From contig NZ_JAAKEJ010000004.1 of assembly GCF_011039135.1 (NCBI RefSeq), positions 124,001 to 188,000 of the forward strand: DNA of 64,000 nt, written 5' to 3'. Shown here piece by piece: positions 55,186-64,000 of this stretch. The translations under genes were made by a program, and so were the position numbers. Under the pieces are notes generated by a model that did no database searches, was not told the DNA's origin, and worked only from the letters and a program-made list of their open reading frames with translations. The stretch's first letter is position 1, and each line of letters begins with the position of its first letter. The DNA is from Desulfovibrio sp. ZJ209. GTDB lineage: Bacteria; Desulfobacterota; Desulfovibrionia; Desulfovibrionales; Desulfovibrionaceae.

Positions 55186-56604
55186 ATGTATGATCCCGCA
55201 TCCCGCCACGCGGCGGAATTCATTGACCGTCAGGAAGCGGCCGCTTCCGTGGCCGAGGCCGACCGGCTCGCCAAAGACCGCGCCGCCGTGGCCGCCATTC
55301 TCGACAAGGCCGCCGAGGGCCGGGGCCTCTCGCACCGCGAGGCGTCCGTCCTCATGGCCGCGGACGACCCGGAAACCACCCGGGCCATGTTCGACCTGGC
55401 CAGCCGCATCAAGCAGCGCTTCTACGGCAACCGCATCGTGCTTTTCGCGCCGCTCTACCTCTCCAATTATTGCATCAACGGCTGCGTCTACTGCCCCTAT
55501 CACCGCACCAACAGCCACATGCCGCGCAAGAAGCTCACGCAGGAGGAGATCGTGCGCGAGGTGACGGCCCTGCAGGACATGGGCCACAAGCGCCTCGCCG
55601 TGGAGGCGGGCGAGCACCCCAAAGAGAACCCGCTCGACTACATCATCGAGTCCATCCGCACCATTTACGGCATCCATCACCGCAACGGCGCCATCCGCCG
55701 CGTCAACGTCAATATCGCGGCCACCACGGTGGAGGACTACCGCCGCCTGCGCGCCGCCGAGATCGGCACCTATATCCTTTTTCAGGAGACCTATGACCCC
55801 GTGGCCTACGCGCAGCTCCATCCCACGGGGCCGAAACACGATTACGCCTGGCACACCGAGGCCATGGACCGCGCCATGGAGGGCGGCATCGACGACGTGG
55901 GCCTGGGCGTGCTTTTCGGCCTGGGCTCGTGGCGGGAGGAATTCGCGTCCCTGCTCATGCACGCCGAGCACCTCGAGGCCGTGCACGGCGTGGGCCCGCA
56001 TACCATCAGCGTTCCGCGCGTGCGGCGCGCCGACGGCATCGACCCCGGCGACTTCGCCCACGGCATCGACGACGCCACCTTCGCGCGCATCTGCGCCGCC
56101 ATCCGCCTCGCCGTGCCCTATACCGGCATGATCATCTCCACGCGCGAGAGCCGCGCCGTGCGCGAACAGGTGCTGGGGCTCGGCGTCTCGCAAATCAGCG
56201 GCGCCTCGCGCACCAGCGTGGGCGGCTATGCCGCGCCCGAGGCCGAGGAGGAAAATTCGCGCCAGTTCGACGTGAGCGACAATCGCAGCCTGGACGAGGT
56301 GGTGCACTGGCTCATGGGCATGGGCCATATCCCGAGCTTCTGCACGGCCTGCTACCGCGAGGGCCGCACCGGCGACCGCTTCATGAGCCTGTGCAAGAGC
56401 GGGCAGATCCAGAACTGCTGCCATCCCAACGCGCTGCTCACGCTCAAGGAATATCTGGAGGATTACGCGAGCCCGGCCACGCGCGAGCGCGGCGAGGAAC
56501 TTATCCAGAAGGAGCTCGCCAATGTGGAGAGCCCGCATGTGCGCGCCATCGCGGAAAAGCGCCTTGCGGACATCGCCGCGGGGCGCCGGGACTTCCGCTT
56601 CTAG
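55186..56604 (+). CDS. hydG: [FeFe]-hydrogenase maturase HydG
   Basis: 472 residues. It is a radical SAM tyrosine lyase that makes the CO and cyanide ligands of the H-cluster. The SAM cluster motif is C-x3-C-x2-C in LSNYCINGCVYCPYHRTNSH. The C-terminal auxiliary cluster motif C-x2-C-x22-C is intact (CTACYREGRTGDRF...NCC). KRLAVEAGEHPKENPLDYII and GLGVLFGLGSWREEF are characteristic of HydG rather than ThiH. HydE and HydF are not adjacent. It follows the ABC ATPase gene by 74 bases without a clear ribosome site at the ATG. An active [FeFe] hydrogenase elsewhere in the genome is implied. Confidence 0.95.
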   Translation: MYDPASRHAAEFIDRQEAAASVAEADRLAKDRAAVAAILDKAAEGRGLSHREASVLMAADDPETTRAMFDLASRIKQRFYGNRIVLFAPLYLSNYCINGCVYCPYHRTNSHMPRKKLTQEEIVREVTALQDMGHKRLAVEAGEHPKENPLDYIIESIRTIYGIHHRNGAIRRVNVNIAATTVEDYRRLRAAEIGTYILFQETYDPVAYAQLHPTGPKHDYAWHTEAMDRAMEGGIDDVGLGVLFGLGSWREEFASLLMHAEHLEAVHGVGPHTISVPRVRRADGIDPGDFAHGIDDATFARICAAIRLAVPYTGMIISTRESRAVREQVLGLGVSQISGASRTSVGGYAAPEAEEENSRQFDVSDNRSLDEVVHWLMGMGHIPSFCTACYREGRTGDRFMSLCKSGQIQNCCHPNALLTLKEYLEDYASPATRERGEELIQKELANVESPHVRAIAEKRLADIAAGRRDFRF

Positions 56605-56845
56605 GGGAGCCTCTGGGGGGCGCTTCTGGCGGGCCTGTACAGAACTTTGACCCGGCCAGGGGCGCCCGCCCGCCCCGCATCGGCGCAGGCCCCGTATATC
56701 GGGCGCCCTTGCGCCGGAAAGCCCGTGGAACCCGGCAAAGATTTTGAACTTTCCCCCGGCAGGCTTGACTTTGCGGATATTTTGGAAGAACACATTTCCA
56801 CCCCGGCGAGCTCCCGCCCGGGGCAAATCCCGCATGCGCCCTTAG

Positions 56846-57922
<1,077 letters not shown>

Positions 57923-57986
57923 GCGGCCGCGCACATGGCTGCGGCGCCCCCGCGCTTCGGGGCAGGCGCCCCGGGGGTAGGCTTTT

Positions 57987-59240
57987 GTGAACCTGCGGCG
58001 CATCCTTATTCTCGCGGGCGTTCTGCTCATCCTGTTCCTGGGGATGTATTCCTGGAACCAGCGCACCCATGCCCTTGACGACCTCGCGGCCTCCGTGGGC
58101 CTCGAGGTGGGTGGCGCTGTGCTCCGCCCCCTGCGCGCCGTGCAGGACGTGTTTTCCGGCTTCTGGGACCGCTATTTCGACCTTGTGGACGTGCGCGGGG
58201 AAAACCTGCGCCTCAAGGCCCGCGTGGACGAGCTGGAATCGCGCCTGCTCGCCAGCGGCGAGGACCTGGCCGAGCTCCGGCGCCTGCGTGAGCTCGTGCA
58301 GCTCCCGGTGGACGTGAGCTGGCGCCCCTTGGGCGCGCGCGTGCTCGCCGGCAGGCTCGGGCCCAATGCCGTGCTCGACAGCATCACCATCAGCCGCGGC
58401 TACGCCACGGGCGGGCGCCCGGGCACGCCGCTCGTGACACACCTGGGGCTCGTGGGCCGCGTGCTCAAGGCGAGCCCGCACGCCTCCACGGCCCTGCTCA
58501 TCACCGACCCCGGGAGCCGCGTGGCCGTGTTCGGGCAGGAGAGCCGGGCCCCCGGCATCCTCATGGGCAAGGGCAAGGGCCGCGAGCTCGAGGTCAACTT
58601 CGTCCAGCGCGACGCCAGCGTGAAAAACGGCGAGATACTGGTGACTTCCGGGCTCGACGGCAAGTATCCCAAGGGCTTGCCCGTGGCGCGCGTGGTGAGC
58701 GTGGCGCCCTCGGACTATACACAGTTCATGGCCGTGGCCGCGGTGCCGCTGGTGGATTTGCAGCACCTTGAGGAAGTGCTCCTGCTGGAGCCCAGCGGCA
58801 TCGCGCCGCCGCCCGAGGAGCCCGAGGGGCCGCCGCCGATCTTTGTGGGGCCGCCCGAGCCCGAGGGCCTGCGCCCCTTGCGCGCGCAGGCGAGGGCGGC
58901 GCAAGCCCAGGCCGCAACCGGGCCCTCGGCAGCGGGCCAGCCGGCCCCCGTGCAGGACGCGCCTTCTGCCCCGGCGCAGCCCCGCAAGCCACCGGCGGAG
59001 CCAGCCGCCCCGCCGGCCACGCCGGCAGCCGAACGAGCGGCCCCCGAGTCCGCCCCGGCAGCGCCGCCCGTGGCGCGTCCCGCTGCAAACCGAAGGGAGG
59101 CCGCGCCCGCGGCCCCGGGAGCGGGCACGGCGCCCTCCGCGCCAGCCGCCGGCAACGCAAGGGCCGGGGCTTCCCCGCTTCCGCCGGCGCCGCCCGCTTC
59201 CGACGGTACGGCGCCGCGCTACCGCGTGGTGCTGCCATGA
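57987..59240 (+). CDS. mreC: Rod-shape protein MreC with a long Pro/Ala-rich tail
   Basis: 417 residues, against roughly 280-370 for typical MreC proteins. One N-terminal membrane helix (ILILAGVLLILFLGMYSWNQ), a coiled coil (ENLRLKARVDELESRLLASG) and the two beta-barrel lobes (ARVLAGRLGPNAVLDSITIS, GRVLKASPHASTALLITDPG, VSSGLDGKYP-like VTSGLDGKYPKGLPVARVVS). After about residue 275 comes a disordered tail of Pro, Ala, Arg and Glu to the end. MreC links MreB to PBP2 in the periplasm. It starts at GTG 57987. The tail may interact with wall or partner proteins, or be a length-variable spacer. Confidence 0.92.
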   Translation: MNLRRILILAGVLLILFLGMYSWNQRTHALDDLAASVGLEVGGAVLRPLRAVQDVFSGFWDRYFDLVDVRGENLRLKARVDELESRLLASGEDLAELRRLRELVQLPVDVSWRPLGARVLAGRLGPNAVLDSITISRGYATGGRPGTPLVTHLGLVGRVLKASPHASTALLITDPGSRVAVFGQESRAPGILMGKGKGRELEVNFVQRDASVKNGEILVTSGLDGKYPKGLPVARVVSVAPSDYTQFMAVAAVPLVDLQHLEEVLLLEPSGIAPPPEEPEGPPPIFVGPPEPEGLRPLRAQARAAQAQAATGPSAAGQPAPVQDAPSAPAQPRKPPAEPAAPPATPAAERAAPESAPAAPPVARPAANRREAAPAAPGAGTAPSAPAAGNARAGASPLPPAPPASDGTAPRYRVVLP

Positions 59241-59253
59241 GGCGCAAGCGCCC

Positions 59254-59724
59254 ATGAAGGTGCTGAAGACCGCCGGCTGGTGGCTCATTTTTCTCGCTGT
59301 GGGCGTGTGCATCCAGGCCCTGGCGCCGGGACTGGACGTTCTGGCGGTCGGCCTTATCATCCTGCTCCAGGAGCGGGATTACAAAAACCTCGCCTGGCTC
59401 TTGCCGCTCTTCGTGCTGGTGCAGGAGGGCATGGGCACGCGGCCCTTCGGGGCGGTCATCGTCTGGTACGCGGCGACCATCGTGCTCTTCCGGCTGGGGC
59501 GCTGGCTCTTCGAGGTGGAGAATTTCGTCTTCGTCTTCCTGCTCTCGGCCTGCCTCGGCGCGGCCTATTACGGCGTGACGTGGCTCATGGCGCCGTTGCA
59601 GAACCTGAGCTTCAATGTTGAAGACACGCTGGACAAGGCCTTCATGCAGGCGCTCTTCATGCCCTTCGCGTGGCGCCTGCTGGTGGCGGCGCGGCAGCTG
59701 AACGTCCCCGAGGAGGAGGAATAG
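59254..59724 (+). CDS. mreD: Rod-shape membrane protein MreD
   Basis: 156 residues with about five membrane helices (WWLIFLAVGVCIQALAPGLD, LAVGLIILLQERDYKNLAWL, FVFVFLLSACLGAAYYGVTW). MreD completes the MreBCD core complex and is poorly conserved in sequence, so the call rests on size, topology and position 13 bases after mreC. The ATG at 59254 was chosen directly ahead of the first helix. Confidence 0.85.
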   Translation: MKVLKTAGWWLIFLAVGVCIQALAPGLDVLAVGLIILLQERDYKNLAWLLPLFVLVQEGMGTRPFGAVIVWYAATIVLFRLGRWLFEVENFVFVFLLSACLGAAYYGVTWLMAPLQNLSFNVEDTLDKAFMQALFMPFAWRLLVAARQLNVPEEEE

Positions 59725-59816
59725 CCGGGCTGCAAGCGCGGCGCTTTTTGCCGGGTTTCGCTGGCATCGAATGTGCATGAAAATTGCGGCCTTCCTAACT
59801 TTTAACCATCGAGCCC

Positions 59817-61859
59817 ATGCAGCAGAAAGATACACACGGCGCATCACCCCAAGGCCAGGACGCCAAGCGTCCGCAGGGCCACTCCTGGCTCAGGATCCAG
59901 GTGGAGAACGAGGGCTACCAGCCCCCGCGCGGCGGCGTCATCCTCCTCCAGGTGCTGGTGGGGGTCTTTTTCTTCATCTTCGTTGTCCGCTTCTGGTATC
60001 TCCAGGTGCATCTCGGCGCCGAGTTCACGCGCCAGGCGCAGGAAAACCGGCTGCGGCAGGAGCGCATCTTCGCGCCCCGCGGCCGCATCCTCGACGAGGC
60101 CAACCGCGTGCTCGCCGACAACCGCACGGCCTACGGCCTCTCCCTCGTGCGCGAGGACTGCGAGGACCTGCCGGCCACGCTCGCGCAGATCAGCGCCTGG
60201 TCGGGCATCCCGCTCTCGCATGTGCAGGAGAAGTACCAGCAGGACCGCTTCAAGGTGAAGCCCTTTGAGCCCTTGCTCATGATCACGGACATCGACTTCG
60301 ACCTCGTGGCGCGCATCGAGTCCGAGATCCATGCCTGGCCGGGCCTTGAAATAGTCGTCCGCACCAAGCGCAGCTACCCCGAAAACGAGCTCTTCGCCCA
60401 TGTGCTCGGCTATGTGGCCGAAGCCAACGAAAAGGAGATGGAGGCCGACCCGGCGCTCGCCATGGGCGACCTTGTGGGCAAGCAGGGCCTCGAATACAAG
60501 CTGGAAAAAGACCTGCGCGGCAGCAAGGGGCTCTACGACGTGGAGGTGGACGCCCACGCCCGCGCCCTCGGCAAGACCCTGCGCGAGGAGCCGCGCGGCG
60601 GCGCCGAGATGCGGCTCTCGCTTAACAGCGAGCTCCAGCGCGCCGCGTGGAACGCGCTCAACGGCGAGGCCGGCTGCGTGGTGGTCATGGAGCCGGACAC
60701 GGGCAAGCTCAGGGCGCTCGTCACCTCGCCGGCCTATGACAACAACCTCTTCGCCGGCGGCATTTCCCGGCGCGACTGGGAGGCCCTGCGCACCAACAAC
60801 CGCTTCCCGCTCCAGAACCGTGTCATCCAGAGCGTCTATCCGCCGGGCTCGGTGTGGAAGCTGCTCATGGCGGCCATGTTCCTCGAGCGCGGGGTGAGCC
60901 CGCGCGACACCGTGTTCTGCGCCGGGCAGGTGCGCCTCGGCAACCAGATCTTCCGCTGCTGGAAAAAGGGCGGCCACGGCAGCATGAACATGGAGAGCTC
61001 GCTCATCCATTCCTGCGACGTGTATTATTACCTCATGGCCGAGCGCCTGGGCATCGACAAGATCGAGCAGTTCGCCAAGGCCGCGGGCTTCGGCGCGCCC
61101 ACCGGCATCGACCTGCCGCACGAGAAATCGGGCCTCGTGCCCTCCAAGGAGTGGAAAAAGCGCCGCTTCAAGCGCCCCTGGGTGCGCGGCGAGACCTTCA
61201 ACGTCTCCATCGGGCAGGGCTATACCCTCGTGACGCCGGTGCAGATGGCCGTCTATGTGTCGGCCATGCTCAACGGCGGCGACCTCCTGAAGCCCCAACT
61301 GCTGGAGGACGCCCCGCGCGAGGTGCGCGGCAAGGTGCCCGCGCGCAAGGAAACGCTGGACTTTGTGGTCAACGCCATGCGCAAGACGGCCGGCGCGGGC
61401 ACGGCCCGCGTGGTGGGCCGCAAGGACGCGGACATGGGCGGCAAGACCGGCACGGCGCAGGTGGTCAAGCTCAAGATGGCCGCGGGCGACCGGCGCCTGC
61501 GCACCTCGGAGATGGAATACGCCCAGCGCGACCATGCCTGGATCGCCACGTGGGGCAGCAAGAACGGCAAGCGCTATGTGGTCATCGTCATGGTGGAGCA
61601 CGGCGGCGGCGGCTCCAGCGTGGCCGGGCCTGTGGCCAAGCGCGTCTACGAGCACCTGTTCGGGCCGGATGCCGGCATGGCGCCCCCGCCCGCTGCCGCT
61701 GCCGGCCAGCCCGCAGCCCCGGCACAGCCGCGCGCCGCGGCCACTGTTCCGGCCCCGGCGGCCGCGTTGCCCGCGCCCGGCGCGACAGCCCCCCCCACGG
61801 CCCCACGCGCCTCCCCCGGAACCACACCCGGTCTATCCCCCGGTATTTCTCGTGGATAA
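59817..61859 (+). CDS. mrdA: Penicillin-binding protein 2 (elongasome transpeptidase)
   Basis: 680 residues. Cytoplasmic N-terminus, one membrane helix (VILLQVLVGVFFFIFVVRFW, about 42-61), the PBP dimerisation domain (RQERIFAPRGRILDEANRVL), then the transpeptidase domain with its three motifs: S-x-x-K in YPPGSVWKLLMAAMFL, S-x-N replaced by SCD in IHSCDVYYYLMAERLG (SCD also occurs in some PBP2s), and KTG in MGGKTGTAQVVKLKM. A Pro/Ala-rich tail of about 60 residues ends the protein. It crosslinks lateral-wall peptidoglycan with RodA. Its last eight bases overlap the rodA start. Confidence 0.95.
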   Translation: MQQKDTHGASPQGQDAKRPQGHSWLRIQVENEGYQPPRGGVILLQVLVGVFFFIFVVRFWYLQVHLGAEFTRQAQENRLRQERIFAPRGRILDEANRVLADNRTAYGLSLVREDCEDLPATLAQISAWSGIPLSHVQEKYQQDRFKVKPFEPLLMITDIDFDLVARIESEIHAWPGLEIVVRTKRSYPENELFAHVLGYVAEANEKEMEADPALAMGDLVGKQGLEYKLEKDLRGSKGLYDVEVDAHARALGKTLREEPRGGAEMRLSLNSELQRAAWNALNGEAGCVVVMEPDTGKLRALVTSPAYDNNLFAGGISRRDWEALRTNNRFPLQNRVIQSVYPPGSVWKLLMAAMFLERGVSPRDTVFCAGQVRLGNQIFRCWKKGGHGSMNMESSLIHSCDVYYYLMAERLGIDKIEQFAKAAGFGAPTGIDLPHEKSGLVPSKEWKKRRFKRPWVRGETFNVSIGQGYTLVTPVQMAVYVSAMLNGGDLLKPQLLEDAPREVRGKVPARKETLDFVVNAMRKTAGAGTARVVGRKDADMGGKTGTAQVVKLKMAAGDRRLRTSEMEYAQRDHAWIATWGSKNGKRYVVIVMVEHGGGGSSVAGPVAKRVYEHLFGPDAGMAPPPAAAAGQPAAPAQPRAAATVPAPAAALPAPGATAPPTAPRASPGTTPGLSPGISRG

Positions 61860-62958
61860 GCGCCTCTTCAGCCACCTCAACTGGGGCCTTTTGGCCTGCA
61901 TGTTCGCGCTCTACTTCGTGGGCGTGGGCAACCTCTATTCCGCCAGCGGCACCCGCCTTGAGGCGGGCCTCGCCTTTTCGGACTTCTACCAGCGCCAGCT
62001 CATCTGGGGGCTCGTCGGCCTGCTCGGCATGATCGCGGCCATGAGCTTCGATTATCGCCGGCTGCGCAACATGGCCTGGCCCTTCTTTCTCCTCACCGTT
62101 GTCCTTCTGCTGCTCGTGCCCATCGCCGGCAAGACGGTCTACGGCGCCAAGCGCTGGCTCTCGCTCGGGTTCATGAGCGTGCAGCCCTCGGAGCTCGCCA
62201 AGCTCGCCGTGCTCGTGCTCGGCGCGCGCCTGCTCGCGCGCGACAGCCGCCCCCTGGGCTGGAAGGCCTTTTGCTCGGTCATGGCCGTGGGCCTCGTGCC
62301 GGCAGGGCTCATCCTCATCCAGCCCGACCTCGGCACGACCATGCTCATCCTGCTCATTTTGGGCGGCATGATCCTCTTCCACGGGGTGCGCGGCTACATC
62401 ATCAAGACCGGCCTCGTGGCCGTGCCGCTGGCCGCGGCCTTCATGTGGTTCGTGGGCATGCACGACTACCAGCGGCAGCGCATCCTGACCTTTCTCAATC
62501 CGGGCAATGACCCGCGCGGATCGGGCTACCACATCCTCCAGTCGCGCATCGCCATCGGCTCCGGCGAGATCTGGGGCAAGGGCTTCGGCGAGGGCACGCA
62601 GAGCCAGCTGCGCTTTTTGCCGGAGCGCCATTCGGACTTCGCCGTGGCCGTGTTCGGCGAGGAGTGGGGCTTCGTGGGCTGCGTGGCCCTGGTCACGCTG
62701 TTCTGCCTCTTTCTGCTCTCCATCTTCTCCACGGCCGTGCAGGCCAAGGACAGGTTCGGCAGCATGCTCGTGGTGGGCGTGTTCTTTTATTTTTTCTGGC
62801 AGATCTTCATCAACATGGGCATGGTCATCGGCCTCATGCCGGTGGTGGGCATCCCGCTGCCCTTCATCAGCTACGGCGGCAGCGCGACTCTGGTGAACTT
62901 TACCTTGCTCGGGATTGTGCTTAATGTGTCCATGCGGCGCTTCATGTTCAAGGGCTAG
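61852..62958 (+). CDS. rodA: RodA peptidoglycan polymerase (SEDS family)
   Basis: 368 residues and about ten membrane helices. Conserved SEDS blocks: FQ-type QLIWGLVGLLGMIAAMSFDY, GAKRWLSLGFMSVQPSELAK, LILIQPDLGTTMLILLILGG, GYHILQSRIAIGSGEIWGKG, GTQSQLRFLPERHSDFAVAV and GIPLPFISYGGSATL. RodA makes glycan strands that PBP2 crosslinks. The start is the GTG at 61852 (VDKRLFSHLN), inside the mrdA stop region, so the two partners are translationally coupled and made in matching amounts. Confidence 0.95.
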   Translation: MDKRLFSHLNWGLLACMFALYFVGVGNLYSASGTRLEAGLAFSDFYQRQLIWGLVGLLGMIAAMSFDYRRLRNMAWPFFLLTVVLLLLVPIAGKTVYGAKRWLSLGFMSVQPSELAKLAVLVLGARLLARDSRPLGWKAFCSVMAVGLVPAGLILIQPDLGTTMLILLILGGMILFHGVRGYIIKTGLVAVPLAAAFMWFVGMHDYQRQRILTFLNPGNDPRGSGYHILQSRIAIGSGEIWGKGFGEGTQSQLRFLPERHSDFAVAVFGEEWGFVGCVALVTLFCLFLLSIFSTAVQAKDRFGSMLVVGVFFYFFWQIFINMGMVIGLMPVVGIPLPFISYGGSATLVNFTLLGIVLNVSMRRFMFKG

Positions 62959-62981
62959 CGCCGCTTCACCCGGGAGGAAAC

Positions 62982-63344
62982 ATGGGCAAGGACGAGATCG
63001 CCTATCTCGGTTCGGATACCGTCTATGAAGGCAAGCTCAGCTTCAAGGGCACCGTGCGCATCGAGGGCCGCTTCACCGGCGACATCACGAGCGACGGCAC
63101 CCTCAACGTGGGCAAGGACGCGCAGGTGCGCGGCACGCTCAACGTGGGCGAGCTTTTGCTTTCCGGGCATTTCAACGGCGAGGTCGTGGCCAAGCGCCGC
63201 GTGGTGGTCTACGGCTCGGGCGTGCTCGAAGGCACGCTCCAGACGCCGAGCCTGCTCACCGAGGAGGGCGGCGTCATCGAGGGCCAGATCACCATGCGCA
63301 ATCCCGCCAAGCCCGCGGCCAAGGCGCCGGCCGAGCAGGGCTAG
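62982..63344 (+). CDS. Bactofilin (polymer-forming cytoskeletal protein)
   Basis: 120 residues. The bactofilin beta-helix core is clear: GKLSFKGTVRIEGRFTGDIT, GTLNVGKDAQVRGTLNVGEL, GHFNGEVVAKRRVVVYGSGV, EGTLQTPSLLTEEGGVIEGQ. A short flexible tail (AKPAAKAPAEQG) follows. Bactofilins assemble without nucleotides on the membrane and position wall enzymes. The ATG at 62982 has GGGAGGAAAC upstream, 23 bases after rodA. Inclusion at the end of the rod operon suggests it helps shape or localise the elongasome. Confidence 0.9.
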   Translation: MGKDEIAYLGSDTVYEGKLSFKGTVRIEGRFTGDITSDGTLNVGKDAQVRGTLNVGELLLSGHFNGEVVAKRRVVVYGSGVLEGTLQTPSLLTEEGGVIEGQITMRNPAKPAAKAPAEQG

Positions 63345-63444
63345 CGCCTCGCCCTTTTCCGGGTTCCTTTGGCCGTTTGGGCGTGCCGCCCTGCCGGGGC
63401 GCCTGTGACGGTGGCCCCCCGCGCCAGCAGCGTTTTCTCCCCGC

Positions 63445-64000
63445 CTACCAGCGGATGTCCTTGGACAGGGCGATGCCGGCCGTCTCGTCCTGGGCTTCGG
63501 CCACGCGCTCGTAGAGCAGATTTGAGATTTTCTGATATTTGGCGTTGATAAAAGTGTATTCTTTCAGCTGCTTCTGAAATTCCGGCCCCGCCTGCTCGAC
63601 GCGCCGCGCAAAAAGCTCCTGCGCGAAGCGGTAAAGCTCCATATCCGCACTGTTGTATTCCTGGGCCAGTTCCGCCTCTTCCGCGCCCATGGGCGCCTGC
63701 GTGCCCGCATGGGTAAGGGCATTCCTTTTCTGGTGCAGGATATTGGGAAGGTCCACCAGCTTTGACAACAAGAGCATGCTTTCCATGAAGCGTTCCTGAA
63801 TGCCGAAAAACAGGAAGGCGTGCTCGAGATTGTGTTTCGCCTTGGCGAGCGATGCCGCAAGGTCGGTTTTTTCCAGCGGGTCGCCCGAGATGCAGCGGGT
63901 CATGAAGTTCTTGCCGCGGTAGCGCAGCAGCTTATCGGTGCTCGCGATGTATTGGGAAAACGAGATGTCCTGCGAGTTCAGGTATTCGTAGAGATGCTGG
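63445..64000 (-). CDS. Sulfotransferase-like protein, N-terminal part outside the window
   Basis: The frame is open to the window edge, so about 184 C-terminal residues are visible. The pattern HLYEYLNSQDISFSQYI, YRGKNFMTRCISGDP, LAKAKHNLEHAFLFFGIQER, FMESMLLLSKLVDLP recalls the C-terminal half of membrane-type sulfotransferases (Sulfotransfer_2 group: an N-x-x-[VM]-R-x-[LI]-[SA]-G motif, then a helix with FVG-like FFG and ER-x-x-ES). These transfer sulfate from PAPS to sugars. The PAPS-binding loop would be upstream of the window, so this is provisional. GC content is a little lower than in neighbours. It is convergent with the bactofilin gene. Confidence 0.6.
   Translation of the reverse strand, partial: QHLYEYLNSQDISFSQYIASTDKLLRYRGKNFMTRCISGDPLEKTDLAASLAKAKHNLEHAFLFFGIQERFMESMLLLSKLVDLPNILHQKRNALTHAGTQAPMGAEEAELAQEYNSADMELYRFAQELFARRVEQAGPEFQKQLKEYTFINAKYQKISNLLYERVAEAQDETAGIALSKDIRW

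Noticed and set aside
55186-56604. ThiH (thiamine synthesis) instead of HydG
   Set aside because: The C-terminal C-x2-C-x22-C auxiliary cluster motif and overall length are those of HydG.

Overview
The window is GC-rich (roughly two-thirds G+C), densely coding DNA from a Desulfovibrio-like sulfate/sulfite reducer (Desulfovibrionaceae), probably a gut lineage. The reasons are an isethionate sulfite-lyase glycyl radical enzyme with its TRAP transporter, an NfnAB-type flavin oxidoreductase, an [FeFe]-hydrogenase maturase HydG, a glycogen synthase/phosphorylase fusion of the type I associate with deltaproteobacteria, and heavy use of sigma-54.

Layout. 1-3677: polysaccharide O-acetylation cluster (MBOAT, SGNH-like partner, Sel1 protein). 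3685-6956: serine acetyltransferase coupled to a tiny lipoprotein, a YjfB-like motility peptide behind a near-perfect sigma-28 promoter, an HU/IHF protein, and an Elp3-like radical SAM protein. 6957-7848: a gene-poor stretch with a 29-bp direct repeat, a perfect 50-bp palindrome, and what looks like a minus-strand sigma-54-driven small RNA with its own terminator. 7849-11670: a ZraP/ZraS/ZraR-type envelope-stress system arranged divergently. 11692-22016: a LacI regulator, an AT-rich (foreign-looking) alpha/beta hydrolase, and two hybrid histidine kinases, one translationally coupled to an orphan solute-binding lipoprotein. 22395: tRNA-Ala(CGC).

22543-33357 is the metabolic centrepiece, an isethionate catabolism locus. 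Minus strand: dctP, dctQM fusion, amidohydrolase-like protein, TauE/SafE permease. Plus strand: islA, islB, and a PAS/sigma-54 activator. The 622-bp divergent control region carries two outward-facing sigma-54 promoters and three copies of a palindromic upstream site, so one activator probably switches on uptake and cleavage together. Isethionate would enter by the TRAP system and be split to acetaldehyde and sulfite. Sulfite feeds respiration, and TauE/SafE may handle excess. No acetaldehyde dehydrogenase is in the window.

33508-37973: tandem HdeA-like periplasmic protein, cobyric acid synthase, DNA polymerase III delta-prime, PurA. 38489-47803: a four-gene glycogen operon on the minus strand (debranching enzyme, GT4, GH57 with a histone-H1-like tail, GT3-phosphorylase fusion). 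48178-56604: GAF protein-gap pair, nfnAB, a PHP histidinol phosphatase, a ModF-like ABC ATPase, hydG. 56882-63344: rod-shape operon mreBCD-mrdA-rodA plus a bactofilin. The window ends inside a sulfotransferase-like gene.

Three intergenic gaps (near 31.5, 38.2 and 52.5 kb) hold copies of the same mosaic, foldable repeat. Two copies carry an identical-length 82-bp module at different internal positions, with compensatory base changes in the pairing arms. With the small-RNA candidate and the islA control region, these are the most novel-looking items here. All promoter, terminator and RNA calls are by eye.
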